Below are positions 37,662 through 53,424 of a DNA stretch of 64,000 nt, piece by piece. The stretch covers positions 1-64,000 of the forward strand of contig MU394134.1 of NCBI GenBank assembly GCA_022578605.1, written 5' to 3'. A program made the translations under genes and the position numbers. The notes under the pieces were generated by a model. That model searched no databases and was not told the origin of the DNA. It saw only the letters and a program-made list of their open reading frames with translations. Every line of letters begins with the position of its first letter. Position 1 is the first letter of the stretch. The stretch comes from Camillea tinctor (taxonomy: Eukaryota; Ascomycota; Sordariomycetes; Xylariales; Xylariaceae).

Positions 37662-40600
37662 ATGTCCCGCGAGTCCGAACCCAGCGGCGAGGGAAGCCAT
37701 ATCTACAGCTTCCCAAACCGAGCCAGTCATGATAGGTATCTTCAGAACATCATCGATCATACTAGCAACACTTTCCCCCATCCCCCGTATGAGCTTCCTC
37801 GTTTGCAACTGTCTATGAATGACGATGGCCATGAAACATCGTTTGAGTACGCAAATAACTATGATGACACGACGCTCGATGCCTTTGGTCAGCTTGCCTT
37901 AGTGAATCCCCTCGCTAAGGAAAGAAAAAAGCTGACTCTACATTCCACTCCAAGCAGATCGTAGCCTTCTAGGCGGATCGCAGTTTTCGTCGTCTTGTGC
38001 CCCTAACCGAGATGATTGTACCAATAGCCAGCGTCTCTCATTACCTCTCACTGCTAGTTCCAACAGACCACAACGAGTGCTTCAAGATGCAAGTCAACAT
38101 TTTCGGTCATTTGTTCCTCGTGATCCAGATTATCGATTCCCCTATTCGAGTAACCTCATTAGCAATGACAGTCTCGAGCTAAGTCCAGACTCTGATCAAA
38201 TCTTCTCCAGCAGCAGCTCACGCAGAGTGGCAGACCTGCAGCCTAGATCACAACTGGCACCGTCATCATCATCAACATTATATAACTGTAAGATATATTC
38301 TCATTACAAGTAAAGTATTACTATTCACCATTGGTAGCAGCATGGGACCCTACACCACCTCCACCTCCACCACTACTACCGCCCTTGAATTTTTCGGCAT
38401 CTGCGCATAGTTCGTCGCCCTCTAATGCCTCACATTCGAGCCCCACGGCCCGTTTGAGCGCCAAAAGACAAGCTCAAGTGGTAAGGCGACCGCAGATTAC
38501 ATCTACTTGGGCTCAAAAGCTGCAATTCGATCTCGATCACGCACCCAAGGTACCCCCCCTAGTAAACAACACGCGCCTCATCGACCCGCGCCAAGCGCTG
38601 CCTGACAAGTTTCGCCCGGTATTCCCCTACGAGCTTTTTAACGTTGTCCAATCTAAATGTTTTCCCCTTGTTTATGGCACTAACGACAACGTTGTTGTAT
38701 CCGCCCCAACCGGCTCTGGCAAGACGGCCGTGCTTGAAATGGCCATTTGCAAATTAGTATCAAGTGTGGGCGGAGACAACTTCAAGATTGTCTACCAGGC
38801 TCCAACCAAGTCTCTATGCTCCGAGAGGGCCCGCGACTGGGAGAGAAAGTTTAGCCATATGAACTTGCAATGTATAGAGCTTACTGGGGACACTACTCAA
38901 GTACAAGCTAGTCGTGTTGGTAGTGCATCGATTATCGTTACCACGCCCGAAAAATGGGATTCCATTACCAGGAAATGGTCAGATCACCGGAAGCTCCTAG
39001 ATTTGATCCGTCTAGTCCTCATTGACGAGGTTCATTTTCTCAAAGATGTTCGTGGCGCGACCCTCGAAGCCGTTGTGTCACGCATGAAGACGATTGGAGC
39101 GAACATTCGTTTCGTTGCACTTAGTGCAACTATTCCAAACATCGAAGACATTGCCAAATGGCTGGGACGTAACCATGGGAATCAACACGAGCCAGCCACA
39201 TGCGTGACTTTTGGTGAAGACATGCGACCAGTCAAACTCCAGAGACATGTTTACGGCTATGACGGCTCTCCGAATGATTTCGTATTTGACAAGCTACTTG
39301 ATGGCAAGTTGACTTTGGTGCTTGCCAAACACTCTGCAAAGAAACCAATTATGATCTTCTGCTTCACACGAAAATCATGTCAGCGCACTGCACGTATCCT
39401 CGCTGAGTGGTGGTCGACGTGTAGACCCGACGACAAGGCTTGGCCGGCACCTACGCAGCGCATTCCTGTTATCTCTCAGGACCTTCAAGAGATCACCCGC
39501 TTTGGTGTTGCTTTTCACCATGCAGGCCTCGATTCCCAAGATAGGGCAGCGGTTGCCCAGAACTTCCTTAATGGCCAGCTTCACGTCATATGCTGCACTT
39601 CCACTCTAGCAGTCGGTGTGAATCTCCCATGTCATACAGTAGTGCTCAAGGGAACTATTGGATACTCCGATAATGGCGCGCACGAGTATTCGGATTTGGA
39701 GGTTATGCAAATGCTTGGACGCGCTGGTCGGCCTCAATTCGATAGCAGCGCTGTTGCTATTATTATGACCCGGCACGCAAATATTGAGCGATACGAGAAG
39801 ATGATTTCCGGCACCGAGATGGTAGAGAGCACTCTGCATCAAAATCTGGTGGAGCATTTGAACTCTGAGATCGGGTTGGGCACCATTCAGGATATGCCCA
39901 CTGCCAAACGGTGGATCAATGGCACGTTCCTCAGCGTGCGAATACGCCAGACCCCAGCGCTGTACGATCTCGACAATATTCAGAACGCTGCTGGTGCAGA
40001 GGAAAGAATGGAAGAGTGGTGTGAGCGAGATATTAAACTCTTGCAGCAATGGGGCCTTGTAACCAAAGAAGTACCATTCTCCTGTACAGAGTACGGACTC
40101 GCAATGTCCAGATACGTGGTGCAATTTGAAACAATGAAGTTACTCCTTTCCATTCCGCGAGGGTCGAAGATGGAAGAGATTGTAAGTTGGTCCCTTCAAC
40201 ATATGAAGTTGCAGACTGACAATTTTGACAGCTTAGTACACTATGCAAAGCTTCCGAGTTCAGGGAATTCCGTTTCAAATCAACCGAACGAGCCTTATTC
40301 CGGGAATTGAACAAGTCGCCCTTTATCCTCTATCCGATCAAAGAAACGCTTGCGCAGACGTGGCATAAGATCTCTTTGACAATTCAGATATATCTAGGAG
40401 GGGTAGAGTTGCCCAACGAAAAGGAATTTGGTCGTCTCAGAGCAGATATTGCGAGGGAAAAGACACACATATTTGATCGTTTGAACCGGTTGGTCCGTTG
40501 TTTTGTGGACTGTAAAGCTTTTGATGGCGATGGTATTGGAACTAAGACGGGTCTTGAACTCGCCCGTGGAATTGCGGCCGATTCGTGGGAGAATAAGCCA

Positions 40601-42712
40601 TCGCAATTATCACAAATCCCTGGCTTCGGTCCTGTTGCCGTCAGGAAATGGATTAGCCATGGCGTTCACACTGTTTTGGGCGTCGCAGACAAGAGTTTTG
40701 TGGATATCGAACGTATATCCTCCCGACGACCTCCTTATGGTAAGAACCTTTTGAAGACGCTCGATAACTTTCCTCGACTAACCATGAGGTCTGAACTAAT
40801 TCAACCGAGGAATACACCATCTCACCCTAACAAGACGGTATCAGTGATGCTCAAGGTTAATCTTGGCCATTGCAATCCCAAACACCCCCCAACGTGGGGA
40901 AATAAAATCCCAGCAGTTACATTTATTGCTTTAACAACGGACGGGAATCTCGTGTCATTTTGGAGGGGTAATATGAAGAAGCTTGACAAAGCGACTGGTT
41001 TAGACTTGAAATTTCCTGTCGCACTTAGCGGACCGAAGCAGAAAATAACCTGTTACTTCAGTTGCGAAGAGATTGTCGGCACACAGGTCATGGAAACCTT
41101 GGATCCCAAAATACCTGCTGGCGCCTTCTCCAACCCTAATGTTCAAGAAGGACAGTCTCAACTCCATAGGGTGGAGTTGTTGGATGATGAACAAGAGTTT
41201 GACGATGTAGCAGACGAGGATATGCTCCATGCCTTCGAAAACCCTATTATGTCCGAACAGACTCCAGAATACGCAGGACCTCTGGATGAAATCGAGGAAG
41301 ATTTCCCATTTATTGACCAACTGTTAGCACAAGAGTCGCCGTCTCCCACCGATGAGCCCAAGAGAATGGACAATGGGAAATGGATGTGCAATCACCCTTG
41401 CCGTAATGGGAATCTAACTAAATCTGGTAAACCTTGCACCCATCGATGTTGCCATGAAGGCATAGATAAGCCACGATCGTCCCAAAAGAAAAGGGGTAAA
41501 GAGATGAACGACACTACGGCCATGTGTAGTGAATTCTCGACTGAAGAGGCGGATATGGACCGTCATCTAAACCAGCGACTTGGTGATAACCGAAGTAACA
41601 AGACAAACCCCATGAGTTCACTCAAGGGCAAGACTGTTGCCAACCCTAGTGTTGAGGGTGCTAGAGCAAAGCGAGGCGTCAGCGGTATATCGCCCAATCG
41701 TGGCGATGCAGAATTGACATCGCGCCAATCGAAAAAGGCACGCTTATATGAAGGATGTAAAGAATCTCCGAGACCGGACCCGAAAGCCATGCCAATGTTA
41801 AAGAACCCCCGATCAAACCTAGACTTGCCTTCGGACATTGAGTGTATCGATCTCTCCACCGTTAGCGAAGACGAGTCTAACTCACGTGCACCACGTACGA
41901 AGACGACTAATTCGGCTCGAAGAGATCAAAAAAAGCTTCTGGATCTCCATGATAAGGTACAGAGTAGTGACATGTCTTGCAAACGACTTTCAAGAAGTCA
42001 CGGACCGATAGCATATCCTTCTATGAAATACCAGTATGATAAGATGACAGACTACCATGACACCAATAACAGGAACCCGGTCTATGTCAGCGAAGATATT
42101 CAGAATTGTTCTAACATGTCTGAAGACGTGGGCGAAGAGCTGTCTGATTTCTCGGATATGCCTGAATTAAAAGAGTTCATCTGCTCTAACGAATTGCCAG
42201 CCACGCAGCCCATCCAAGAGAAATGGGATGCTGACGAAACACTGTACCCTGGGGTCATGCGTACTCTTGAGGAAAGTATGATTTACGGTTAGGAGCCAAA
42301 TCTTAGCTTTACTACAGTTGATGAGCTACAGAAGATGCCTGTGCGGTTCGAATTAGCATCAACTAGCAACGCAACTCGTGAGGCAACATCCCCGTCAAAG
42401 CTATTAGTAGCAGCTACGACAAGTCCCGATATTGAAAGGTCGAGTTCACCATTCACGTCCCCTAATGTCATTGAGCCTAGTATGGGCGAAAATAAATACT
42501 CTACTGACAAATTGCAACATGACTCGGATGAAGACCATCCAGAGGGACCCGTAGATAATCATCAACCCGACTCTCTCCAGGACAACCTCTACCAGACTGA
42601 TATGGGCATTGGCTACGCTACAAGTTCTCAATCTAATGAGCCTGCTTGGCTATCCGAGTTTGATCCAGAATTCATAGACAGCCTTCGTGGCTATGTCAAT
42701 TTTGTAGATTGA
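37662..42712 (+). CDS. mer3: Meiotic ATP-dependent DNA helicase Mer3/HFM1
   Basis: Mer3/HFM1 unwinds recombination intermediates in meiosis and promotes interfering crossovers. Five exons are proposed: 37662-37901, 37984-38287, 38338-40181, 40232-42275 and 42318-42712, giving about 1608 residues. Helicase motifs in order: Walker A APTGSGKT (about 304-311), DEVH box (about 411-414), SATIPN (about 444-449), HHAGL, and GRAGRPQ (about 642-648). Intron 3 removal rebuilds FREFRFKSTERALFRELNKS, entering the Sec63-like region, with a helix-hairpin-helix-like IPGFGPVAVRKW near 925-936. A Cys/His cluster at about 1182-1204 (CNHPC then CTHRCCHEG) matches the zinc finger of Mer3 proteins. The remaining C-terminus is disordered and acidic. 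The first intron is least certain (donor GTGAAT). Intron 2 ends in TAGCAG, so two acceptors three bases apart both keep frame. Confidence 0.92.
38335..38340 (+). promoter_or_regulatory. NAGNAG tandem splice acceptor in mer3 intron 2
   Basis: The intron that starts at 38288 (GTAAGA) ends in TAGCAG. Splicing after TAG (38337) gives Ser-Ala-Trp; splicing after CAG (38340) gives Ser-Trp. Both keep the frame, so the two products would differ by one alanine. Confidence 0.6.
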
Positions 42713-43621
42713 GGGTTCATGTTACCGCTGACGTAATTAGTATCAAGGCAGGAACGGGGATATAATGCTGGTACTTATTTGCTCAGATCATAAAGCGAGG
42801 CTAACGTGTTACATGTTGCAAGGAAATGGCGCTCTCTTTGAAAATCTAAGGTGGAGGTTTCTACCTTCTTTTTCTCTCGATGATAGCGAGGCGTGTTAGG
42901 TACCATAACATATATAGCTGGCATAATATGAGATGCTTATTATGGCTTTACATTTAGATTAGTAGAGTGAACATTTCCCTTTAAATCAACTCTACTATAT
43001 GTACCTGGAGTGGTAACAAGGATACTTATATCACATATAGGAAGTAGGTAGGTAGGTTAGGCAAGTGGACATCTCACTAAAGCTTTGCCGAGCTTATCGT
43101 GAAAGTATCTAGAGTAATGTATTTATTCTATTTACCCGGATGACAATGGGGCACACGCGATAGACCTACGCTATCAGAGCTTCCCACTTTGTGACCTTTC
43201 TACCCCCTATTCGGTCCTACTACACAAATATTCCTGAGGCAAAAGGGCCACACCGGGAGAGGGGCGGGAAGGGAGAGAGGGGCAGAGGGGGTGTATGTTT
43301 GGGATGGAACGCGACTGATCTAACTAGCTACCCAAGGTTAGGCGATTGTGCTGAGATCCTGATCTTATTCATCGCACCTGGCTGGTATGTATGAGAAAGG
43401 ATTCACGTACAGGGAGGGTCTTGTTCGAAATGGTAAAAATTTATTAATGTTTTGATAAGATTTCATTCGACGTTTAGAATATTGCCTTCCTCCTCTATCA
43501 CCGTTCCTCCCCAACTCACTTATGAATACCCTTTGAATATCAATCAAATAGATCTATATATCTATCCATATGTAAGTCTCTCTATCTCCGAGAACCCATT
43601 TCCCCTTTCTTCCATCTCTCT
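42713..43621. other. Convergent intergenic region, mer3 and sugar permease
   Basis: About 0.9 kb between the 3' ends of mer3 (plus) and the permease (minus). It contains AT-rich sequence and a purine tract (about 43255-43290). No gene is supported. Confidence 0.6.
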
Positions 43622-45705
43622 CTACGCGTACTGCGGGCGCGACGAGTCCGCAACCCCAAGCACCTGACCGTGAGCATTAATCTCGACCTTAACCTTGCGG
43701 GTGCTGGCCTTGCGGGGGTTGGGGGCGGCGAAGATCTCGCCGAGCTCCTCGAGGGTCTTGCCGGCGGTCTCGACGAAGAAGAAGTAGATGATGACCATCT
43801 CGACGAGGATCCAGCCGATGTAGACGAGGTAGAGGCGCCACTGGATGGCCTGGATGCCGACGCTGATGCCGAAGGTGTTGACGATCATGGCGACGTTGAG
43901 GAAGAGGTAGTTGAGCCCGGAGCCCTTGGCGCGCGTGCGGTTCTCGAGGCACTCGACCGCGTACAGCGTCTGCAGCGGCGTGAACCCCCACGCGAAGCAG
44001 ATCCCGAACAGGTAGATCGACACGATGGTCCCGTACGACAGGTTCGGGTGCCGCGCCGTCTCCGCCGTGAACGCGGTCAGCAGGACGTAGAAGGTCAGCG
44101 CGCCGGCGAGGCCCCAGAGCATCATGGTGCGGCGGCCGAGCTTGTCGAGGAGGGTGGCGCCGTAGATGGCCGCGAGCATCGAGAAGATGGGGTTGATCGC
44201 GTTGATGAGGAGCTGCGTGCTGACGTCTTTGATCCCGGCGGAAGAGATCATCTCGGGCTTTTTGTGTCGCTATTAGTTATTTCTCTCTTGGTATGCAAGA
44301 AAAAGAATCCCTCTAGGAAATACTAAAGGGGGAAGAAAGGAGGAGGGGAGGAGAGTAAGAGACATACCATAAAATAGCTAACGACGTTGTTACCGCTCCA
44401 CTGCCCAATAAACGCCATGGCGATGACCATAGTCAGGCGATACCGAGCCGCGCGGGTGTTGAACAGCTCGCGGAAGTCCCACCACGGGTTGCTGTCCTGG
44501 TTCTGCTGGAACTCCTCGACGATCTCACGGTACTGGAGCTGCACGAGGGGGCTGTCGGGGTTGCCGTCACCGTGGTACTTGGCGAAAATGGCGAGGGCTT
44601 CCTCCGCTCGGTCTTGGTGGATGAGCCAACGCGGCGACTCGGGGAAGAGCATGATCAGACACATGACCACGGCAGGCATTCCGGCCTGCACTACGGTTGG
44701 GGTCCGCCAGGCCCAGGAATCCTTGAGGTGTCTTGATAAATGTTAGGCTCTGCTGCTGCTGAGTTGGGAAAGTGAGCACAATGCTGGGCTGGCTTACAGG
44801 TTGGTGCCGTAGGTGGTCCATCCGGCAAGGATGTTTCCAAGCCACCAGAAGTTGTTGTACCTAAATGATGAGATTAGTATCTGTATCTAGTTCGGTAATT
44901 GAAGTAAGGCCTGTATTTTACTTACATGCCTGCCATGGTGCCTCGGTATGCCGGGTGTGCCAATTCGACGGTGTATGCGGGACCGGCAGCCGATGCAATG
45001 GACGCGCCGAACCCTAGTATGAATCTACCAAGAATAAACTGCACGAGAGTATTTGCGGTGGACTAGATCAAGTTTATTGGTTAATATTAATCCGGTTGGC
45101 TGTGCTTTAGGATGTTTCGAGAGGGGCACTTTGAGGCGTATTGAAGCGTAGGGAGAGACAAGGAGAGTGATAGATAGGAGTCATTCGTTCACCGTAGCAT
45201 TTTAGAAGAGGGGGATATTCTACTTACCTGAACAGCAGTTCCGATTAAAACTATGAGGCATCCAACGAAGATACACCAACGACGACCCCATCCATCGGCA
45301 ATCATACCGCAGACTACTTCATATCAGAACCAGGCCACTCTTGAAATTTAGGCCGGCATCAGTAAACTTACACGGAAAGCTGACAATCTGGCCAATGTTA
45401 TATATAATGAAGATGATGCCGGTGGTAGACCCTGCCCCGCTTAACCCGAAGGTCTCTTGGTAAGGTTTCATAGCATTGATGGACCCCATGAGTGAGCTGT
45501 CGAAGCCGTTCATGGTGGAGACGAGATAGCCGATACCCATGATCATGTACAGGCGGATCATGTTCGGAGAGAGAAGCTTGGGCTTCTGCTCGGCGACGGC
45601 GGCGGCCAAGGCCACGGAGGCGGTGTTGACCTCGCGGACCTCGCTCGGATGCTTCTCGTCCATCGACACCTCAGGCTTGAGGTGGTTATCTGTGGTTGGC
45701 GCCAT
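43622..45705 (-). CDS. MFS sugar porter, probable lactose/beta-galactoside permease
   Basis: Six exons in coding order: 45705-45372, 45313-45228, 45062-44926, 44860-44798, 44731-44368 and 44257-43622, giving 539 residues; all joins keep frame. The protein shows sugar-porter signatures: MNGFDSSLMGSINAMK in the first membrane span, FCGMIADGWGRRW at about 112-124 (rebuilt across intron 1), GRFILGFGAS, PAYRGTMAGMYNNFWWLGN, PESPRWL at about 237-243, GQWSGNNVVSYFMPEM, and LDKLGRR. Twelve membrane spans and plasma-membrane location are expected. Substrate is inferred from context: the gene faces a GH2 beta-galactosidase across about 2.95 kb, the arrangement known for the lactose permease and bgaD pair of Aspergillus nidulans. 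Intron 4 needs an AAG acceptor 66 bp downstream of its donor. The 3' exon is markedly GC-rich. Confidence 0.9.
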
Positions 45706-48656
45706 GGCGACGGATGATGATGGGGCTTGTAACCAACGTCGATGTCGTATGTACCCACGCTTTCTTTTCCCAATAGAGTGTTAAGGTGAGACTGAGAGAG
45801 GGTGATATAGCAAGCCAGAAGAAAAAAACGACTTGGCGGAGGTGAGATTAAAAAAAAAAAACACATGTCTCTTTCCCCTACGGACCCTGACCGAGGGCGG
45901 GAGGCGTGTCCCTGATATACAGAGCTATTGCCATCCTCGGCCTACTTCATTCCGAGGGCGCGGTAAATGGGTGATCGAGGTCAGGCGCATGCGCGCCAGG
46001 ATGTGTAGTGTAAGAGAGGGGAGGGGGGCTAAATAATAAAAATAAGTAATAGTGAATTGGGTAAAAATAAGGAAGAAAGAAAAAGTAGGGAAGCCCCCCC
46101 TCCCCCCAGTCTCATGGCATCTTTCTGTCTCTCTTCCTTTCCTCTCTATGCCAAGAGGCTCTTACAGCACGGCGAGGACTGGGAGGACCAACCAACCAGG
46201 TCTCCCGATACTCCCCGCATACTCTCGCGTGTAAGTAGTCTTGAGTAGTGTATATTGTTGGTGTTAGTGTTCGTTTTACCCCACAACTGCAAGATTGGGT
46301 TACGAAACGTTCTGCCAGATGCGGAGGTGGAGAACGGGAGTTCAGGGGGGAATCAGGCTAGGATCACCCGAGCCATGTCTCTGGTCTCTCTCTGGTTTGG
46401 GCGTTAGCTTGGGGGAGATGAGTTTTTTTTTTTTATCTTCTTCTTTTTCTTTCCTCCTCTTATTCTACTTGGTCTTTTATTTTCCTGGGCCAGCATGAAA
46501 TAATTTGGACCCTTGATGGTGGATAGCTATTAAGGGGGGAATATGGGGAAAGATGTCGTGGTATTCGTATCATCGTGAGAGTTTAAACAGATTACAGACA
46601 AGTTACCTAGGTTAGCTAGCTAGGTGGTAGTAAGTCAAAGCTACTATGCTGTGGTTCAAAGACACAACACGCACCACTGTGGCATTGTCAACATTCTGTT
46701 AACATAACATATCCCCGTCTGAGCTAGACTGACATACAATATCGGAACCTTCCGTATATCAGCAGGAGATAGCTTCGGATTAGGGGCGGGTAGGTCAATA
46801 TGTACTAGATGGGAGGTATTTTGGTGTTTGGGGTCTAGTATCCCCCCATGGAGACTAACCTTGTTGCTAAACCACACCACCTGACACCATATTGAAGGAC
46901 TTATTTGCCCATTTCATGCTTGGCGATGCGACGAAGCCATTCCTACATGTGCACCACTGCCAAGGTTTTTTTTTTGAACTTGTTACAACGATTAAGGCCT
47001 AGTTTAGCTAGGTATGGTTAACCGATGGCATGATAGAGAAAATATTATATATTCGCATCTTCTATCAATATGCGTCTTTCGTTCGTCTGGTGTAGATGTG
47101 AGACTGTCAAAATGGGATAGTCAAAGTTCGTAATAAAGTCTGGTTACTTGACCAAATAGGATATGATTATCTACTTACACTAGGTATATTATAACGAGAG
47201 GAACCCCGGACTGGTTCCAAGGTTAACCAGGTACATATTAGGTACGGGATGCGGGATGAGAGGAGGCGGGGGATAGGAAGAGGATCGAGGGTAAGCGGGC
47301 CAATGAGAATAGTCGATTCTTACCCCATGTATGTAGAGCTTACCGTAGGTACGTACCATGGTATTATAGTGTAGGTTAGCAACCGTTCGTATTTTGTACA
47401 GCGCCTGATGAGCCAATTTATGTGATATATGTATGTATTCAGTACAATATCAAACAACATGTTTAAGGAATCAGCTAGATATGCTACCGGCCCTGTTAGG
47501 ATATGCCTGGACTCATGTTATATGCTGAAAACATATGCTTCAGCTGTCATACGCTTGTCTGTATGGCAACTTGCGGTTAGTGGAAAATATATCACAAGTT
47601 GTTAATTCCGCGAATCTTGATTCAGGTTTCCTGAGAAGAGCCTCCTTGATATTATATCTAACATAAGTACTAGTTAGTTAGTACTGGAGAATGCTATTGC
47701 TAGTGTAGGTATCAATTCACAAAAAGGCACCCAGTTTTGTTTTTCTTTCTCGTTTTACAGATATAAAACATTCTTTAGAACTGAGAGACTTTTATAGTTA
47801 TTATGTTGTCTTGATGTCTTGTCTAGCCCCAGAATTTTGAAGCCCCTAGCTAGAGTATTTTGAGGTTATAAGAGATGATCGCTTCGCCGGTGATCTCGTT
47901 ACTATACTTAGATATTGGGGTCTTTTTGGAAAGTACATGGTGGGTAGGTATACGAGACTTTAATTCTCACGATGAAGTGGTATGGTGCTCGTATGTAAGT
48001 CAAGTGTTTACATAGCATCGTTTATACCTTATACCACGAGACTTGTGCATGCATAGGCCATCTCCAACTTGGTCTATAGTACTTATGTATGTACGAAGTA
48101 AGACCTCCCTAAATAGTTCCCCACTTATCTCCAACACGATCCCCGCACGGTAAGTCTCCGAATTAGTTGACCAGGCTTTGACTTGAGTTTGACCAACCTC
48201 TCTCTCTCTCCTTAACAACTAACAACTACCTACCAGCTAGAACTCTATCACAACACTATACTAACCTAGATCTGGAACCCTTACTCATCCCCTAATCCAT
48301 TTAACAGAAGGGAAAAAAAGGGGGGGCAGAATAAATCAAAGACAAGAAGCTATTCAGAGCACACGATAATTCATGCGACGAAATATTGACTTCGACATTG
48401 CTCGTGGTTGACGATGTAATGTGATGATGTGGCGCTTCTCCAACTTTGTCTAACGTCTCGCCTCATCATTGGTGTGTTCCTGCAGACACGTTTCTATCCA
48501 ATTTTCCAGATCTACCTCACCTAACCTACATGATACCTGACTCGGGTACTCCTTATCATCTAAACGCACACATTAATTGCACGCATTAATTCAACTATCC
48601 CCATTGTGTACTAAGCATACATATACCTACCTGCCTGCCTACTATCTAAAGACATC
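45706..48656. promoter_or_regulatory. Shared upstream region of the permease/beta-galactosidase pair
   Basis: About 2.95 kb separate the two divergent start codons. No gene is supported inside. It contains poly-A and pyrimidine runs near 45850 and 46425-46490 and several TACCTA/AGGTA motifs, including one at about 46603-46625. A bidirectional control region is inferred from gene order. I could not identify activator or CreA sites with confidence. Confidence 0.5.
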
Positions 48657-51987
<3,331 letters not shown>

Positions 51988-52748
51988 TATTGATTGAGAG
52001 AGAGGGTTTGGTGGTGACGGAAATGGGTTATACGTTTGTTTATCAAGGTAGGTAAGGTAGGTAAGTTACATGAAGGGATGATATGATATTTCGCTATTTC
52101 TGGATAGGACGGATGAAAAAAAAAAAACCCCAAATACATATATAAAAATCTCGGGTTTTCTTTTTTTTCTCTCTTTTTTTTATCTTTTTTCTTATTGAGG
52201 GGTCAAGGTACACGCATGGGCTGCAATACTGGCACAGGAAATACAAGATGATATTTATTACTCCTCAGCTCCGTTGTCTTTGGATCTTACGTCCGTAGAG
52301 CTAACATAGGCGTGTTGTCTTGAATAGATTGCCCCCCACCCGTTATTTATTAAGACCGCATTAGAGGAGGGGAAATCATCGTGATGAATGTTGCATTTCC
52401 TTTTCGATTATCCGTAGCAACATAATATATACCGTTCTACTTATAGGCAGTCATCTTACTCTAGCACTAACCCCCCCTTTATTTTGTCTCCTCTTAACTT
52501 CTAACATCCACTAATTCAGATTTTTTTAACATCCCATATTGATATCTCTCTCCCAGGAATTTATAAAAAACCTCCACCAAGAAAATCATTAGCGCAGAAA
52601 GGTCTAAGCTCGATTCTAGAAAGAGGTGTATCGTCCGATCCGTTATAGTCTCACTTCTCGTTTCGTGTGATAAATAGAAAATATCCCTCTCCGTATGCTC
52701 AACCGGAAAGAAATAGAGAAAGAGAGAGAGAATTGAAGAATCTGCTCG
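51988..52748. other. Convergent intergenic region
   Basis: About 760 bp between the 3' ends of the beta-galactosidase and the small secreted protein gene. It is AT-rich with T runs near 52160-52190. No gene was seen. Confidence 0.6.
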
Positions 52749-53424
52749 TCAGAGGTACTGCCAGCTCCCGGCCTGCGCATCGTCCCCGATCAGAAGCAGG
52801 CCGATGGCGTCAACGCAGTTGGTTTTGTTGAACCCAGCTGTCTTGGCGTAGAGGGCGTAGCTCGCGCCGGTATCGCCCATCGAGTCGGGTATGTCGGGGC
52901 ACAGGGCGACGCCGCCGGCGCCGTTGGGGGGCGCGAAGTCGAGGACCTGCAGGGGCATCATGCAGTCGCTGACCACGGTCAGGTTGTTCCAACCGCCGAC
53001 GAAGGAGCCGCTCGGGATGTACGACGAGTGCGCGCGCGTGTACTGCACCTTGCCACCGGGCTGCACGTAGATGGTCTGGCCGCCGGGGACTTTAACCTAA
53101 AGGTTGTGGGTTTTTTTATTATGAGATTGGATACTTTCCTTTTCTCTCCTTTCCCTTTCCCCTTCCCCTCTCCTCCTTTCGACTTACCGCCATACCAGTC
53201 AGACCAGCGTAGACTAGTGTCTTGTGCGTGCTTGGACAAGAAGACCCCTGATTCGTGGGACAATACGTGGATGGTCCCGATATGCCTGTGTAGAAGGACT
53301 GCCTGGCGGCGTTGAGATGAGCGCCGTCTATGGCGGTATTAGGGGCGAAGATGGAAATTGAGTAGGTTGTGGCCGAGGCAAGGGCCGAGGCGGCGAGCGT
53401 GCTTAAAGGGGTACTCAGACGCAT
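52749..53424 (-). CDS. Small secreted/cell-wall protein, PhiA/IgE-binding-like family
   Basis: Two exons in coding order, 53424-53188 and 53096-52749, joined in phase 0 (donor GTAAGT, acceptor CTTTAG), give 194 residues. An N-terminal signal peptide is visible (hydrophobic run to about residue 18, Ala-rich cleavage area ALASA). The mature part has the pattern SIFAPNTAIDGAHLNA, STYCPT, GGQTIYVQPGGKVQYT, SYIPSGS and SDCMMPLQVLDF, then CPDIPDSMGDTGASYALY, a late NC, and GSWQYL at the end. This order matches a family of small extracellular ascomycete proteins, including cell-wall PhiA-like and Aspergillus IgE-binding proteins. Their biochemical role is not settled. Two N-glycosylation sites (NLT, NKT) are present. 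Its start faces the pectate lyase gene across about 2.1 kb. Confidence 0.8.

Noticed and set aside
43670..44326. A 218-codon acidic plus-strand frame opposite the sugar permease
   Set aside because: It is antisense to the last permease exon; its Glu/Asp/Val bias follows from GC-rich codons of the real gene.
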